From the NCBI RefSeq assembly GCF_900169785.1, contig NZ_FWER01000047.1, forward strand, positions 69,384 to 118,080: 48,697 nucleotides of DNA, read 5' to 3'. Positions 15,332 through 24,252 of this stretch are shown in pieces (position 1 is the first letter of the stretch; each line of letters opens with the position of its first letter). The stretch is from Rhizobium sullae (GTDB lineage: Bacteria > Pseudomonadota > Alphaproteobacteria > Rhizobiales > Rhizobiaceae). A program made the position numbers and the translations under genes. Below the pieces are notes generated by a model. It searched no databases, was not told the origin of the DNA, and worked only from the letters and a program-made list of their open reading frames with translations.

Positions 15332-16561
15332 ATGACAGAGACGCAGATGGACGCGGCGGACGCGGCGGCCAGGTCAGCCTACTGGAAACGCAACCTCGCC
15401 ATTTCGCTGACCGGTTCCTTCACCACCATCGTGGCGATGACGCTGCTGCTTCCCTTCCTGCCGCTCTATATCGAGGAACTCGGCGTCGGCGACCATGCGG
15501 CGATCGTGCAGTGGTCGGGCATTGCCTATGGCGCGACCTTCTTCGCCGCCGCGCTTGTGGCACCGCTCTGGGGGCGGCTCGGCGACATCTACGGGCGCAA
15601 GCTGATGCTGGTGCGCGCCAGTCTGGGCATGACGATCGCCATCTCGCTGATGGGCATGGCGGGGAACGTCTGGCAGCTGGTGGCGCTCAGGCTTTTCGTC
15701 GGGCTTGCGGGCGGCTATGCCTCGGGCTCCATGGTGCTGGTCGCGACGCAGACGCCGAAGGACCGCTCGGCCTGGGCGCTCGGGGTGCTGTCCTCGGGCA
15801 TCATGGCGGGCAATCTCGTCGGGCCGTTGATCGGCGGGGCGCTGCCGCCCGTCATCGGCATCCGCGGCACGTTTCTCGCGGCAGGCAGCGTGATTTTCCT
15901 CGCGTTTCTCGCGACCGCCTTCCTGATCAAGGAGGAGAAGTCCCCTGCCCGCAAACAGGCGGCGAAAGCTAGCGGCGGCTGGCGCGCGATCCCGGACAAG
16001 GGCCCGGTGGTCGCCATGCTTGCGACCGGCCTGCTTTTGATGCTCGCCAACATGTCGATCGAGCCGATCATCACCGTCTATGTGGCGCAGCTGGTGGAGA
16101 ACCAGGGGCAGGTGACGATGACCGCCGGCATCGTCATGTCGGCGGCGGCACTCGGCAGCATCCTTTCGGCGTCGCGCCTCGGCAAGCTCGCCGACCGGAT
16201 CGGGCACTGGCCGGTGATCGCTGGTGCGCTTGCCGTTGCGGGCCTCCTCCTGGTTCCGCAGGCCTTCGTCACCGAGCCCTGGCAGCTGATCGTGCTGCGC
16301 CTCCTGATGGGCATTGCGCTCGGCGGACTGCTGCCCTGCATCACCGCCGTCATCCGCCACAGCGTGCCGGACAGCGCCGCCGGTAGCATTCTCGGGCTTT
16401 CGATCTCGACGCAATATGCCGGCCAGGTCGCCGGACCCGTGCTCGGCGGATTCGTCGGCGGCCATATCGGCATGAGGGCGGTCTTTCTCGGCACCTGCGT
16501 GCTGCTCCTGGCGGGTGCGGCCTATGCGTGGACGGTGCGGCCGAGGGAGGACAACTTATGA
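15332..16561 (+). CDS. MFS exporter, DHA1 family (MdtG-like)
   Basis: 409-aa, twelve-helix proton-driven transporter of the major facilitator superfamily. Motif A is seen as WGRLGDIYGRKLMLVRASLGM between helices 2 and 3, with a weaker copy, SRLGKLADRIGHWPVIAGAL, between helices 8 and 9. The helix-5 region LGVLSSGIMAGNLVGPLIGGAL carries the antiporter motif C of drug/H+ exporters. Overall it is closest in memory to MdtG-type multidrug transporters; the substrate is not known. It starts 170 bp from the divergent NTF2-like gene and ends just before a palindromic element. Confidence 0.9.
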   Translation: MTETQMDAADAAARSAYWKRNLAISLTGSFTTIVAMTLLLPFLPLYIEELGVGDHAAIVQWSGIAYGATFFAAALVAPLWGRLGDIYGRKLMLVRASLGMTIAISLMGMAGNVWQLVALRLFVGLAGGYASGSMVLVATQTPKDRSAWALGVLSSGIMAGNLVGPLIGGALPPVIGIRGTFLAAGSVIFLAFLATAFLIKEEKSPARKQAAKASGGWRAIPDKGPVVAMLATGLLLMLANMSIEPIITVYVAQLVENQGQVTMTAGIVMSAAALGSILSASRLGKLADRIGHWPVIAGALAVAGLLLVPQAFVTEPWQLIVLRLLMGIALGGLLPCITAVIRHSVPDSAAGSILGLSISTQYAGQVAGPVLGGFVGGHIGMRAVFLGTCVLLLAGAAYAWTVRPREDNL

Positions 16562-16576
16562 TAGTTCGTGGCGGAA

Positions 16577-16634
16577 GCCCCTCACCCTACCCTCTCCCGA
16601 GGGGAGAAGGTGCCCGAAGGGCGGATGAGGGGCG
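16577..16634. repeat. Dispersed palindromic intergenic element, copy 4
   Basis: CCCCTCACCCTACCCTCTCCC-GAGG-GGAGAAGGTGCCCGAAGGGCGGATGAGGGG. The outer CCCCTCA/TGAGGGG arms and the inner CTCTCCC/GGAGAAG arms make a branched palindrome. It lies between the convergent MFS and katE genes. Confidence 0.8.
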
Positions 16635-16656
16635 ACACGGCAGATCAGGCCAATAC

Positions 16657-18753
16657 TCACGCCAGCATGCGCACATTCGGCTCGCGGTACCAGTAGCGCT
16701 TGGCGGCAGCATCGAGGAATGCGCCGCCGTCCAAGATGATCACGCCCTCATCCGGTTCGACGCCGGCCTTGTGAAGCAGGGGCAAGGCTTCCTGCGTGTA
16801 GCCGATCGCCTTCAGGTGCACGAAGGCATTCATCACCCATTGCACCGCGGCACCTTCCTTCAGCAAGATCCCGGTTCCCTCTCCGGATAGGAGAACCGCC
16901 ACAGCGTCGAATATCTGCGACGGAGAACCTGCGAGCTGGCCATCGGCTTTTATGACGCTGCCGTCCGACAGCCTTACCTTCCCGACCTTCGGGGCAACGA
17001 CAAAGGCCGTCGCATTCGCATCCTCGATCGAGTTCACCAGAGATTGCAGGGCGTGGGCGTCGCTGCCGTCGGCGATCAGGATGCCGATCTTACGGCCTTC
17101 GACCGTCTGCTTCATGTTCTTCTGGATCGAAAGCGCCGGCGAAGGGGCCATGTCGACCGGCTCGCGGGCGGCGGGATTCTTCTCTGGCAAGTCAATGCCG
17201 AGACCTTCGGCGACACGCTTGGCAAGCTCGGGATCGACGTTCAAGAGGTTACCGACCATGCGCGGCGGCACTTGCTTCAGGCCGACCTTGGAAAGCTCGA
17301 AGACGAAGGACGAGGCGATATGGGCCTGTTCCGAATGCGTCTGCGATTTCCAGAACAGCCGCGCCTGGCTGTAGTGGTCGGCGAAAAGTTCGGCGCGGAT
17401 GCGCAGCTTGTCGCCCTGTTCCTCGGTTCCGGTTGCAGCTTTGAACGTCGGGAAGCCGGTTACGGGACATTCGCGTGGTCCGCCACCCTCGCCATGCGTC
17501 ACAAGGCTGTTCGGCTCGTAATTGGCGCGGCCCGCCGGGACATTCATCTGCATCTGTCCGTCACGCTGGAAGTTCATGACCGGACATTTCGGCGCGTTGA
17601 TCGGCAGCTGATGGAAATTCGCTGTGCCGAGGCGCGATTTCTGCGTGTCGAGATAGCTAAAGAGGCGCCCCTGCAGCAGCGGGTCATTGGTGAAATCGAC
17701 GCCGGGCACGATATTGGCAGGGCAAAAAGCAACCTGTTCGGTCTCGGCAAAGAAATTGTCCGGGTTGCGCTCCAGCACGAGGCGGCCGACGATTTTCAGC
17801 GGCAGCACTTCCTCCGGGATGATCTTGGTGGCATCGAGCACGTCATAGGGCTGCTTGCCGGCGAAATCCTCGTCGAAAAGCTGCAGGCCGAGTTCCCATT
17901 CCGGGAAGTTTCCGGCTTCGATCGCCTCATAGAGATCGCGGCGATGGAAATCGTTATCGGCCGCCTGCAGCTTCAGCGCCTCGTCCCAGACGGTCGATTG
18001 GAGACCGAGCTTCGGCTTCCAGTGGAACTTCACGAAGGTCGACTTTCCAGTCTTATCGATGAAACGGAACGTGTGGACGCCGAAGCCCTGCATCATCCGG
18101 AAGGAGCGCGGGATGGCGCGGTCGGACATCGCCCACATCAGCATGTGGGTGCTTTCGGGCATCAGCGACGCCCAGTCCCAGAAGGTGTCATGAGCGCTGC
18201 CGGCCTGCGGATAGGCACGGTCGGCCTCCATCTTCACCGCGTGGACGAGATCGGGAAACTTGATGGCATCCTGAATGAAGAAGACCGGGATATTATTGCC
18301 GACCAGATCCCAATTGCCTTCCTTCGTATAGAACTTGACCGCAAAGCCGCGAACGTCGCGCGGGGTGTCGACCGAACCGGCACCGCCGGCAACCGTCGAG
18401 AAGCGCACGAAGACCGGCGTCTTCTCGCCCTTGCGCTGGAAAAGGTCGGCCTTGGTGATGCCGGAAAGCGATTCCGTCAGTTCGAAATACCCGTGTGCTG
18501 CGGAACCGCGGGCATGGACGATCCGCTCCGGGATCCGCTCATGGTCGAAATGGAAGATCTTCTCGCGCAGCACGAAATCCTCGAGCAGCGTCGGGCCTCG
18601 CGTGCCCGAGCGCAGGCTGTTCTGATTGTCAGAAATCCGTATGCCCTGATTTGTGGTCAGGTGATCGAGGCCCTCGTGCGGACCTTTCTCGGGGATACGC
18701 TGATGCGTCTCGCCGCCATTGCCGCGGCTGGTATCGAACGGGTTGTCGGACAT
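16657..18753 (-). CDS. katE: Large-subunit monofunctional catalase (HPII type)
   Basis: 698-aa heme catalase that breaks down hydrogen peroxide. The start at 18753 has GAGGGA upstream; an in-frame TTG at 18786 is less likely. Catalytic features: RIVHARGSAAHGYFE (distal His), VRFSTVAGGAGSVDTPRDVRGFAVKFYT, NLVGNN-like DLVGNNIPVFFIQDAIKFPD (Asn), and RLFSYLDTQKSRLG (proximal Tyr). The extra C-terminal domain, residues about 560-698 (RKIGILIADGSDAHALQSL...), is the flavodoxin/GATase-like domain of large catalases. An EcfG-type promoter lies upstream, consistent with stress and stationary-phase control as reported for S. meliloti katC. Confidence 0.97.
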   Translation of the reverse strand: MSDNPFDTSRGNGGETHQRIPEKGPHEGLDHLTTNQGIRISDNQNSLRSGTRGPTLLEDFVLREKIFHFDHERIPERIVHARGSAAHGYFELTESLSGITKADLFQRKGEKTPVFVRFSTVAGGAGSVDTPRDVRGFAVKFYTKEGNWDLVGNNIPVFFIQDAIKFPDLVHAVKMEADRAYPQAGSAHDTFWDWASLMPESTHMLMWAMSDRAIPRSFRMMQGFGVHTFRFIDKTGKSTFVKFHWKPKLGLQSTVWDEALKLQAADNDFHRRDLYEAIEAGNFPEWELGLQLFDEDFAGKQPYDVLDATKIIPEEVLPLKIVGRLVLERNPDNFFAETEQVAFCPANIVPGVDFTNDPLLQGRLFSYLDTQKSRLGTANFHQLPINAPKCPVMNFQRDGQMQMNVPAGRANYEPNSLVTHGEGGGPRECPVTGFPTFKAATGTEEQGDKLRIRAELFADHYSQARLFWKSQTHSEQAHIASSFVFELSKVGLKQVPPRMVGNLLNVDPELAKRVAEGLGIDLPEKNPAAREPVDMAPSPALSIQKNMKQTVEGRKIGILIADGSDAHALQSLVNSIEDANATAFVVAPKVGKVRLSDGSVIKADGQLAGSPSQIFDAVAVLLSGEGTGILLKEGAAVQWVMNAFVHLKAIGYTQEALPLLHKAGVEPDEGVIILDGGAFLDAAAKRYWYREPNVRMLA

Positions 18754-18785
18754 GATACGTCCCTCATTTTGCGTGATAGACGCCA

Positions 18786-18810
18786 AACGAGGACGGTGGG
18801 CTAATGTTCC
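18786..18810 (-). promoter_or_regulatory. EcfG/RpoE2 general-stress promoter of katE
   Basis: On the minus strand, GGAAC (18810-18806), a 16-base spacer, then CGTT (18789-18786). This is the alphaproteobacterial general-stress ECF consensus. It lies 33 bp before the katE ATG. No other exact GGAAC-N16/17-CGTT pair was noticed upstream of a gene in this window. Confidence 0.82.
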
Positions 18811-18907
18811 TCCCGGGGGGTCTGCAATCGAGCTCCGCCATCTTACGCCTGCTGAGCGCTTGAAATTCGCCGCGCGGCTGCGATACTCTCCTGAAGGAAC
18901 TCGATCG

Positions 18908-19486
18908 ATGACGCCTCACCTGCGAATCCTGGCTGCGTTGCTGACACTGTCGCTCATCAGTGCCGGACCGGCTGACGACGGACGCTGGTATGCTGGGGGT
19001 TATTCCTTCTCCGATGAGCTTGGCAGCTTCCGCATCCTGTCAGTGACAGGCTCAGGTACAAAAGCCGATCCGATCGAAATCAACGAGGAACTCGACTCGG
19101 CCAGCCCCGTCACTCTGGTGATCAGGGCCGCAAGGCCAATTCAATATCACGGGTTTCCCGAGGGGGCCTTCCACTTGCGCGTTGTCGCCCTGAACAAGAG
19201 CGGATTAGCCTGGATCGAGTTCGAATTCGAACTTCAAGAGATTCTCGGCAAACCAAGCGAGTTCTACGACGGTCTGTCGTTCGATCAGACCAACCCCAAT
19301 CCGGACTTCATTTCGTCCAGCCGGTTTGCCCGTTTCGAGAACCGCTTCGAGAGCTTTGACCGGCTGCGCTTTACCAGCGGCCACGCTGATCCCCTTGACC
19401 GGCCGGCGTTTGGCTTTTTTGTCACTGACGTCACGCCGGTTCCCGAGTTTTATCTGGTGCAGGACCCACGCGTACCTTTTTCGTGA
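18908..19486 (+). CDS. Secreted protein of unknown function
   Basis: 192-aa exported protein from the ATG at 18908, with AAGGAA nine bases upstream. The signal peptide MTPHLRILAALLTLSLISAGPA is followed by DDGRWYAGGYSFSDELGSFRILSVTGSGTKADPI. The mature part looks beta-rich, with alternating polar and hydrophobic stretches, and has no cysteine. Phrases such as VTLVIRAARPI and GLAWIEFEFELQEILGKPSEFYDGLSFDQ resemble rhizobial hypothetical proteins, but I cannot name a family. It is divergent from katE and so might share the stress-controlled region, though its own promoter is not evident. Confidence 0.75.
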   Translation: MTPHLRILAALLTLSLISAGPADDGRWYAGGYSFSDELGSFRILSVTGSGTKADPIEINEELDSASPVTLVIRAARPIQYHGFPEGAFHLRVVALNKSGLAWIEFEFELQEILGKPSEFYDGLSFDQTNPNPDFISSSRFARFENRFESFDRLRFTSGHADPLDRPAFGFFVTDVTPVPEFYLVQDPRVPFS

Positions 19487-19520
19487 GGACCCACCCAAAC
19501 GCGGTCCCGGCACATGATCG

Positions 19521-20408
19521 CTACTCGCCGCTATGAGTGCGCCCGTGGGCCCAGTCCATGTAGAGATCGAGCGCCTTGCGGGTGACCGGGCCGTCTTCGA
19601 AATCGCGGCCGTCGAGGCGGTTGACGCCGACGATCTTGGAGTAGTTGCCGCTGGTGAAGATTTCGTCGGCATTCATGAAATCTTCGACGGAAAGCGCCAC
19701 TTCGCGCACGTCGAAGCCTGCCTGGCGCAGCAGACCCATGACGCGGGCGCGGGTGATGCCGGCGAGGAAAGTGCGGTTGGCGGCAGGCGTGGAGACGACG
19801 CCGTCCTTGACCATGAAGATGTTGGAGGATGCCGTTTCGGCGACGTTGCCGTTCAGGTCGCGCATGAGGGCATTGTCGAAGCCGCGGCTTCGCGCTTCGG
19901 CGATGGCGCGGCCGCTGTTCGGATAAAGCCCGCCTGCCTTGGCGTCCGTCGTCGCCGTTTCCGGCGACGGACGGCGGAAGGGCGAGACGGTCAGCGACGA
20001 GCCGCTGTGGCCGCCCATCGGCGCTTCGAAAAGGCAGAGCGCGAAACGGGTCGATTCCGCATCGACGGAGACGACGCTACCCGGCGAGCCGTGCTCGCCC
20101 CAATACATCGGCTTGATGTAGATCGGCGTTTTGCCGTCGAATTTCCCGATCCCCTCCCAGGCAAGCGCCTCAATCTCCTCGGCCGTCTTCAGAGGCTTCA
20201 GGCCCATGTTGACAGCGGAGTGGTTGACGCGCTGGCAGTGCAGGTCGAGATCCGGCGCAATACCGTCGAACCAGCGGGCGCCGTCGAAGACCGTGGACGC
20301 AAGCCACATGGCATGCGAGGTCGGGCCGATCAGCGGCGGATTTCCGGGAAGCCACTCGCCCTCGACATGGGTCCAGGTGGCCGTGCGGGGCGATGTATCG
20401 ACGGGCAT
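19521..20408 (-). CDS. Class IV PLP aminotransferase (branched-chain type)
   Basis: 295-aa pyridoxal-phosphate enzyme. Fold type IV signatures: the cofactor lysine in TDAKAGGLYPNSGRAIAEARSRGFDNALMRD, the GNVAETASSNIFMVKDGVV phosphate-binding stretch, and SVEDFMNADEIFTSGNYSKIVGVNRLDGR near the end. It is annotated as branched-chain aminotransferase in relatives, transferring an amino group from Leu, Ile or Val to 2-oxoglutarate. The GLYPNS form differs from the GGNYLSS of E. coli IlvE, so it could be a paralogue with another substrate. The ATG at 20408 follows GGAGG eight bases upstream. Single gene, divergent from the alcohol dehydrogenase. Confidence 0.87.
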   Translation of the reverse strand: MPVDTSPRTATWTHVEGEWLPGNPPLIGPTSHAMWLASTVFDGARWFDGIAPDLDLHCQRVNHSAVNMGLKPLKTAEEIEALAWEGIGKFDGKTPIYIKPMYWGEHGSPGSVVSVDAESTRFALCLFEAPMGGHSGSSLTVSPFRRPSPETATTDAKAGGLYPNSGRAIAEARSRGFDNALMRDLNGNVAETASSNIFMVKDGVVSTPAANRTFLAGITRARVMGLLRQAGFDVREVALSVEDFMNADEIFTSGNYSKIVGVNRLDGRDFEDGPVTRKALDLYMDWAHGRTHSGE

Positions 20409-20660
20409 GATCTTTTCCTCCCAAAAGTCGGAGAAGCAAAATCCTTCCCGGCAGGCAGGGTCAAGCGGAAATTCGGCCGCTCCTAGCGGACGCAACAAAA
20501 ATGCCGCAGCCGGCCATGCCGCCGCAACAATCATGCGCGTCCGTCTGCATGAAAACGATGAGTGCATCAGCGAAAATGATCGAACGGTGTGTTGGTGCGA
20601 GATGCTTCCACGTGGCATCATAAAGGCGGAATCTCAAACAACAGAGCAGGAGGCCGTCCG

Positions 20661-21701
20661 ATGAAAGCCATGTATTACGAAGCCTTCGAGCAGGCTCCAG
20701 ACATCCGCACCGTGCCTGACCCCACGCCGAGCGAGGACGGCGTGGTCATCGCCATCGCCGCGACCGGCCTTTGCCGCAGCGACTGGCACGGCTGGATGGG
20801 GCACGATCCGGATATCCGCCTGCCGCATGTGCCGGGACACGAGCTCGCCGGACAGATCGTCGCCACCGGCAGGGGCGTGATGCGCTTCAAGGCGGGCGAC
20901 CGGGTGACCGTGCCCTTCGTTTCCGGCTGCGGCCATTGCAGCGAATGCCATTCTGGCAACCAGCAGGTCTGCCCGAACCAGTTTCAGCCCGGTTTCACGC
21001 GTTGGGGCTCGTTTGCCGAATATGTCGCGATCGACTATGCCGACACCAATCTCGTGCATCTGCCCGACAGCGTCGACGATGCTACGGCGGCAAGCCTCGG
21101 TTGCCGTTTCGCCACCTCGTTCCGCGCCGTTGCCGACCAGGCGCGCACCGGACCCGGCGAGTGGATCGCCATCCATGGCGCGGGCGGCGTCGGCCTTTCG
21201 GCAATCATGATCGCCAGCGCGCTCGGCGCCAATCCGATCGCGATCGACATTTCCGAGGAGAAGCTTGCCTTTGCGCGCGAATGCGGGGCAGTGGCGACAA
21301 TCAACGCGGCGGCTGTCGCCGATGTCGCAGAAGCCGTGCGCGAGATCACCAAGGGTGGCGCGCATGTCTCGATCGACGCGCTCGGCCATCCCGTCACCTG
21401 CTTCAACTCGATCAAGAATCTCCGCCGCCGCGGCCGCCATGTGCAGATCGGGCTGATGCTCGGAGAGCATTCGACGCCGCAAATCCCGATGGCGCAGGTG
21501 ATCAGCCATGAGCTGGAAATCTACGGCAGCCACGGCATGCAGGCCTGGCGCTACGACGCCATGCTCTCCATGCTTTCCGCCGGCAAGATCGCTCCGCAGA
21601 AGCTGATCGGCCGGACGATCAGCCTGGAAGAGGCGGTGCCGGCGCTGATGGCGATGGACAGGGCGGAAGGAACCGGGATCAGTGTGATTACGCGGTTCTG
21701 A
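20661..21701 (+). CDS. Zinc-dependent alcohol dehydrogenase (MDR family)
   Basis: 346-aa medium-chain dehydrogenase/reductase. Catalytic zinc ligands: Cys38 in TGLCRSDWHGW, the GHE motif in PHVPGHELAG, and a later Cys in LGCRFATSF. Structural zinc cysteines are in GCGHCSECHSGNQQVCPNQ. NAD(P)-binding motif GAGGVGLSAIMIASALGA, then AIDISEEKLAFARECGA. Oxidises an alcohol with NAD(P); substrate unknown. AGGAGG lies eight bases before the ATG. It is followed 12 bp later by a metallophosphoesterase gene, so co-transcription is likely. Confidence 0.92.
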   Translation: MKAMYYEAFEQAPDIRTVPDPTPSEDGVVIAIAATGLCRSDWHGWMGHDPDIRLPHVPGHELAGQIVATGRGVMRFKAGDRVTVPFVSGCGHCSECHSGNQQVCPNQFQPGFTRWGSFAEYVAIDYADTNLVHLPDSVDDATAASLGCRFATSFRAVADQARTGPGEWIAIHGAGGVGLSAIMIASALGANPIAIDISEEKLAFARECGAVATINAAAVADVAEAVREITKGGAHVSIDALGHPVTCFNSIKNLRRRGRHVQIGLMLGEHSTPQIPMAQVISHELEIYGSHGMQAWRYDAMLSMLSAGKIAPQKLIGRTISLEEAVPALMAMDRAEGTGISVITRF

Positions 21702-21713
21702 AGTGGTGGTGCC

Positions 21714-22445
21714 ATGCTGATCGCCCAGATAAGCGATATCCACGCCAGCCCCAGCAATGACAACCTTGCCCGGCTTGACAGGGCGATTTCCTGGCTGGCC
21801 ACGGTGCAGCCGGATGTCGTCGTGGTGTCCGGGGATCTCGTCAACGGCGGCTGGCGGGAAGGCTACGTGCAGATAACTGCCGCGTTGCAAAGTCTCGCGT
21901 GCCGCACTTCATTCCTCCCCGGCAACGCGGACGACCGCACAGTCATGCGCGCGGCGATGCCCGAGGCCGCCTATTGGGCCGATGGCGAAAGAATGCATTT
22001 TGCCGAACGCCATGGCGCCGCGCTGATCGTCGGCCTCGACACATGCGTCGACGGACACGCCCATGGCGATGTCACGGAACATCTCCCGTGGTTGCGGCAG
22101 ACTCTGGCGAGCGATCCGTCAGCCATACCGTTGCTCTTCATGCATCATCATGTCTTCCCTACCGGCATATCGCCTCTAGATGATGTCATGTGCGTAGGTG
22201 CGGATGCGCTGAGCGACCTGCTATCGAGCGGCATAAGACGCCCCATCGCAATCTGCAGCGGTCATGTCCATCGGCCAATGGCGAGCCTGATCGCAGGTAT
22301 TCCGGCGTACATATCCGGCTCGATCTGTCCCGCCAATCCTTTGCTGCTCGATCCGTTACGCGAACCGCCTGTCACCGACCCTCCCGCCCTCATGATCCAT
22401 GATCTTCGGAACGGCCGGCTGGTCAGCAGTCACGTTTCCGTCTGA
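21714..22445 (+). CDS. CpdA-like metallophosphoesterase with GNAD motif
   Basis: 243-aa calcineurin-like phosphodiesterase of the class III cyclic-nucleotide phosphodiesterase type. Metal motifs: AQISDIHASP (D-x-H), VVSGDLVNGG, LPGNADD, FMHHHVFPTG and CSGHVHRP. The usual GNHD motif reads GNAD, so the histidine that normally contacts the scissile phosphate is Ala, although Asn (metal ligand) is kept. Activity may be altered. It is 12 bp after the alcohol dehydrogenase. It probably acts in the cytoplasm because no signal peptide is seen. The sequence right after its stop codon becomes a vapC fragment. Confidence 0.87.
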   Translation: MLIAQISDIHASPSNDNLARLDRAISWLATVQPDVVVVSGDLVNGGWREGYVQITAALQSLACRTSFLPGNADDRTVMRAAMPEAAYWADGERMHFAERHGAALIVGLDTCVDGHAHGDVTEHLPWLRQTLASDPSAIPLLFMHHHVFPTGISPLDDVMCVGADALSDLLSSGIRRPIAICSGHVHRPMASLIAGIPAYISGSICPANPLLLDPLREPPVTDPPALMIHDLRNGRLVSSHVSV

Positions 22446-22449
22446 GGCC

Positions 22450-22650
22450 CGGATCGAACTTGTTCCCATGGACGAGCGCACGGCAAGCCTCGCTATCAAA
22501 GCCATCGCCGATTACGGAAGGGGCCGAGGCCACCCGGCGCAGCTCAATCCCGCCGATTGCTTCTCCTATGCCTGCGCCAGGGCACTCGGCATTTCTCTCC
22601 TTTACAAAGGGCGCGATTTCGCAAAGACGGACCTAGCTGGACCGGCCTAG
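22450..22650 (+). pseudogene. vapC toxin remnant (C-terminal half only)
   Basis: The reading frame just after the metallophosphoesterase stop codon encodes ARIELVPMDERTASLAIKAIADYGRGRGHPAQLNPADCFSYACARALGISLLYKGRDFAKTDL. This is the last half of a VapC PIN-domain RNase: the YGRGRGHPA-LN-DCFSYA-A block with the conserved Asp, and LLYKGRDFAKTD. The N-terminal half with the first acidic residues, and any vapB antitoxin, are missing. The open frame (from 22399) overlaps the metallophosphoesterase and begins inside it, so no proper start remains. It overlaps the convergent LysR gene by 4 bp. Confidence 0.75.
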
Positions 22651-23531
22651 AGTCTTTCGCTCGACGCAGAGAACACCTGAGCCAAGCCATCCCATACCGC
22701 GCGGATGCGCGGGATATCGACCAGATTGGCGGGGGCAAGCATCCAGAGTTCGCGATCGGGCATGGCCTCGCCATAGTCGATCTCGACCAGACCCGGGTTA
22801 TGCTCGGCGACGAAGCGCGGAAGCATGGCGATGCCGAGCCCGGCGGCTGCGGCACTTGCCTGCACGATATTGCTGCTCGAGCGGAAGGTGAAGGCATCCC
22901 GGCCGAACCTCGTTTCCAACCAGCGGGCTTCGGCAACGCCATCCGTGTCCAGGTCAAATCCGATGAGCCGGGCTGGGCCGCTTTCATCAACAGTCTCGGC
23001 AGCCGCTTTCGATGCATAGAAGGCGTATCCGATCGTCGCCACACGCTTCCCGGTCAGATCGCTATCCTTCGGGTGTCCGAGCCGCAGTGCGATATCGGCT
23101 TCGCGCTGGGCAAGGCTATGCACGCGGATATCGGTGACGATTTCGAGTTCGACGTTCGCAAGCCCGCCCAGCACATCACCGAGCCGCGGCGCGATGACGA
23201 GATCGGCGATGGAACGGGTCGTCGTCAGCCGCACACGGCCGCTCGGGCCATTCGTATAAGCCAGCCGGTCGCGGATCGCCGATGCAGCAATCTCCATGGC
23301 ACCCGCCTCGGACAGGATCGCGGTTCCGTGGCGGCTGAGCTGATAGCCGTCGGCACGCCGCTCGAAGAGCGCGAAGCCGAGGACGCTTTCCAGCGCGGCG
23401 ATGCGGCGTGCAACGGTCGCATGGTTGACCTTCAGCGCCCGCGCCGTCGCCGAGAGGCTGCGGTGCCTTGCCAGCGCCGCGAAAAAGCGCAAATCCTCCC
23501 AATCGACATCTGTGCGTTTTTGCTCAGTCAT
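22647..23531 (-). CDS. LysR-family transcriptional regulator
   Basis: 294-aa regulator. Residues 10-70 are the LysR winged helix (DLRFFAALARHRSLSATARALKVNHATVARRIAALESVLGFALFERR). The rest is a periplasmic-binding-like effector domain (VRLTTTRSIADLVIAPRLGDVLGG..., AAAGLGIAMLPRFVAEHNPGLVEI). The variant NHATVARRIAALE is typical of a subgroup of short-range LysR activators. It is divergent from the isochorismatase-family gene with 80 bp between starts, so it most likely controls that gene and itself. The inducer is unknown. Confidence 0.93.
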   Translation of the reverse strand: MTEQKRTDVDWEDLRFFAALARHRSLSATARALKVNHATVARRIAALESVLGFALFERRADGYQLSRHGTAILSEAGAMEIAASAIRDRLAYTNGPSGRVRLTTTRSIADLVIAPRLGDVLGGLANVELEIVTDIRVHSLAQREADIALRLGHPKDSDLTGKRVATIGYAFYASKAAAETVDESGPARLIGFDLDTDGVAEARWLETRFGRDAFTFRSSSNIVQASAAAAGLGIAMLPRFVAEHNPGLVEIDYGEAMPDRELWMLAPANLVDIPRIRAVWDGLAQVFSASSERL

Positions 23532-23611
23532 TGTGATATGATAGCGAGTATTCGCGCAGCGGGAAAGCGGTTAGCGTCCTTGGCTATCCATCCATCCAAG
23601 GAGATATGCCA

Positions 23612-24235
23612 ATGGTTCCCCTCACCCTTCTTCAGCATGCGGGCGTCACGCCGAAAACCGCCGACTGGTCGAAGTCGGCCGTTGTCGTGATCGACGCGCA
23701 GAACGAATATGTGGACGGCGGACTGCCGCTGCACGGCGTCGCGGCAGCCGTCGAAGAAATCCACGCACTGCTCGATGCCGCCCGGCGCGATGGCGTTCCG
23801 ATCATTCATATTGTTCACCACGCCCCGGGCAGCGGCCTCTTCGCGACCGGCTCGTATGGTGCGGAGATCATTCCCGCGCTGACGCCTTCTGGCGGTGAGG
23901 CCGTTATCCCGAAGACGCTTCCCAATGCCTTTGCCGGAACCACGCTTGCCGCGGCTCTCGCAGCAATTGCCGAGCAGACCGGCCGCTCCGATGTGATCCT
24001 CGTTGGCTTCATGACGCATATGTGCATCAGCGCCACGGCGCGCGCGGCACTCGATCTCGGCATCAAGGCGACCGTCATCGCATCCGCTGCTGCGAGCCGC
24101 GATCTGCCGGACCCGCTCGGCGGCATGATCCCGGCCGAGACGGTACACCGAACGGCTCTGGCGGAGATTGCAGACCGTTTCGCGACGGTCGTCCCTGGCA
24201 TTGAAACGATAGTCAACCGGCACGCAACGGTCTGA
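23612..24235 (+). CDS. Isochorismatase-family cysteine hydrolase
   Basis: 207-aa cytoplasmic hydrolase. The catalytic Asp-Lys-Cys triad is visible: VVVIDAQNEY (Asp), VIPKTLPNAFAGTTL (Lys) and VGFMTHMCISATARAALDLG (Cys). Relatives hydrolyse isochorismate, nicotinamide, N-carbamoyl amines or small amides; the substrate is not deducible. The start at 23612 is chosen because AAGGAG then sits eight bases upstream. The ATG two codons earlier (23606) would have only two bases of spacing. Divergent from, and probably controlled by, the LysR gene. Confidence 0.9.
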   Translation: MVPLTLLQHAGVTPKTADWSKSAVVVIDAQNEYVDGGLPLHGVAAAVEEIHALLDAARRDGVPIIHIVHHAPGSGLFATGSYGAEIIPALTPSGGEAVIPKTLPNAFAGTTLAAALAAIAEQTGRSDVILVGFMTHMCISATARAALDLGIKATVIASAAASRDLPDPLGGMIPAETVHRTALAEIADRFATVVPGIETIVNRHATV

Positions 24236-24252
24236 GTCCGGCAGATGCCGGC

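Noticed and set aside
17044..18804. Plus-strand 586-codon frame opposite katE
   Set aside because: Shadow of the catalase gene; high GC at third positions leaves long open antisense frames.
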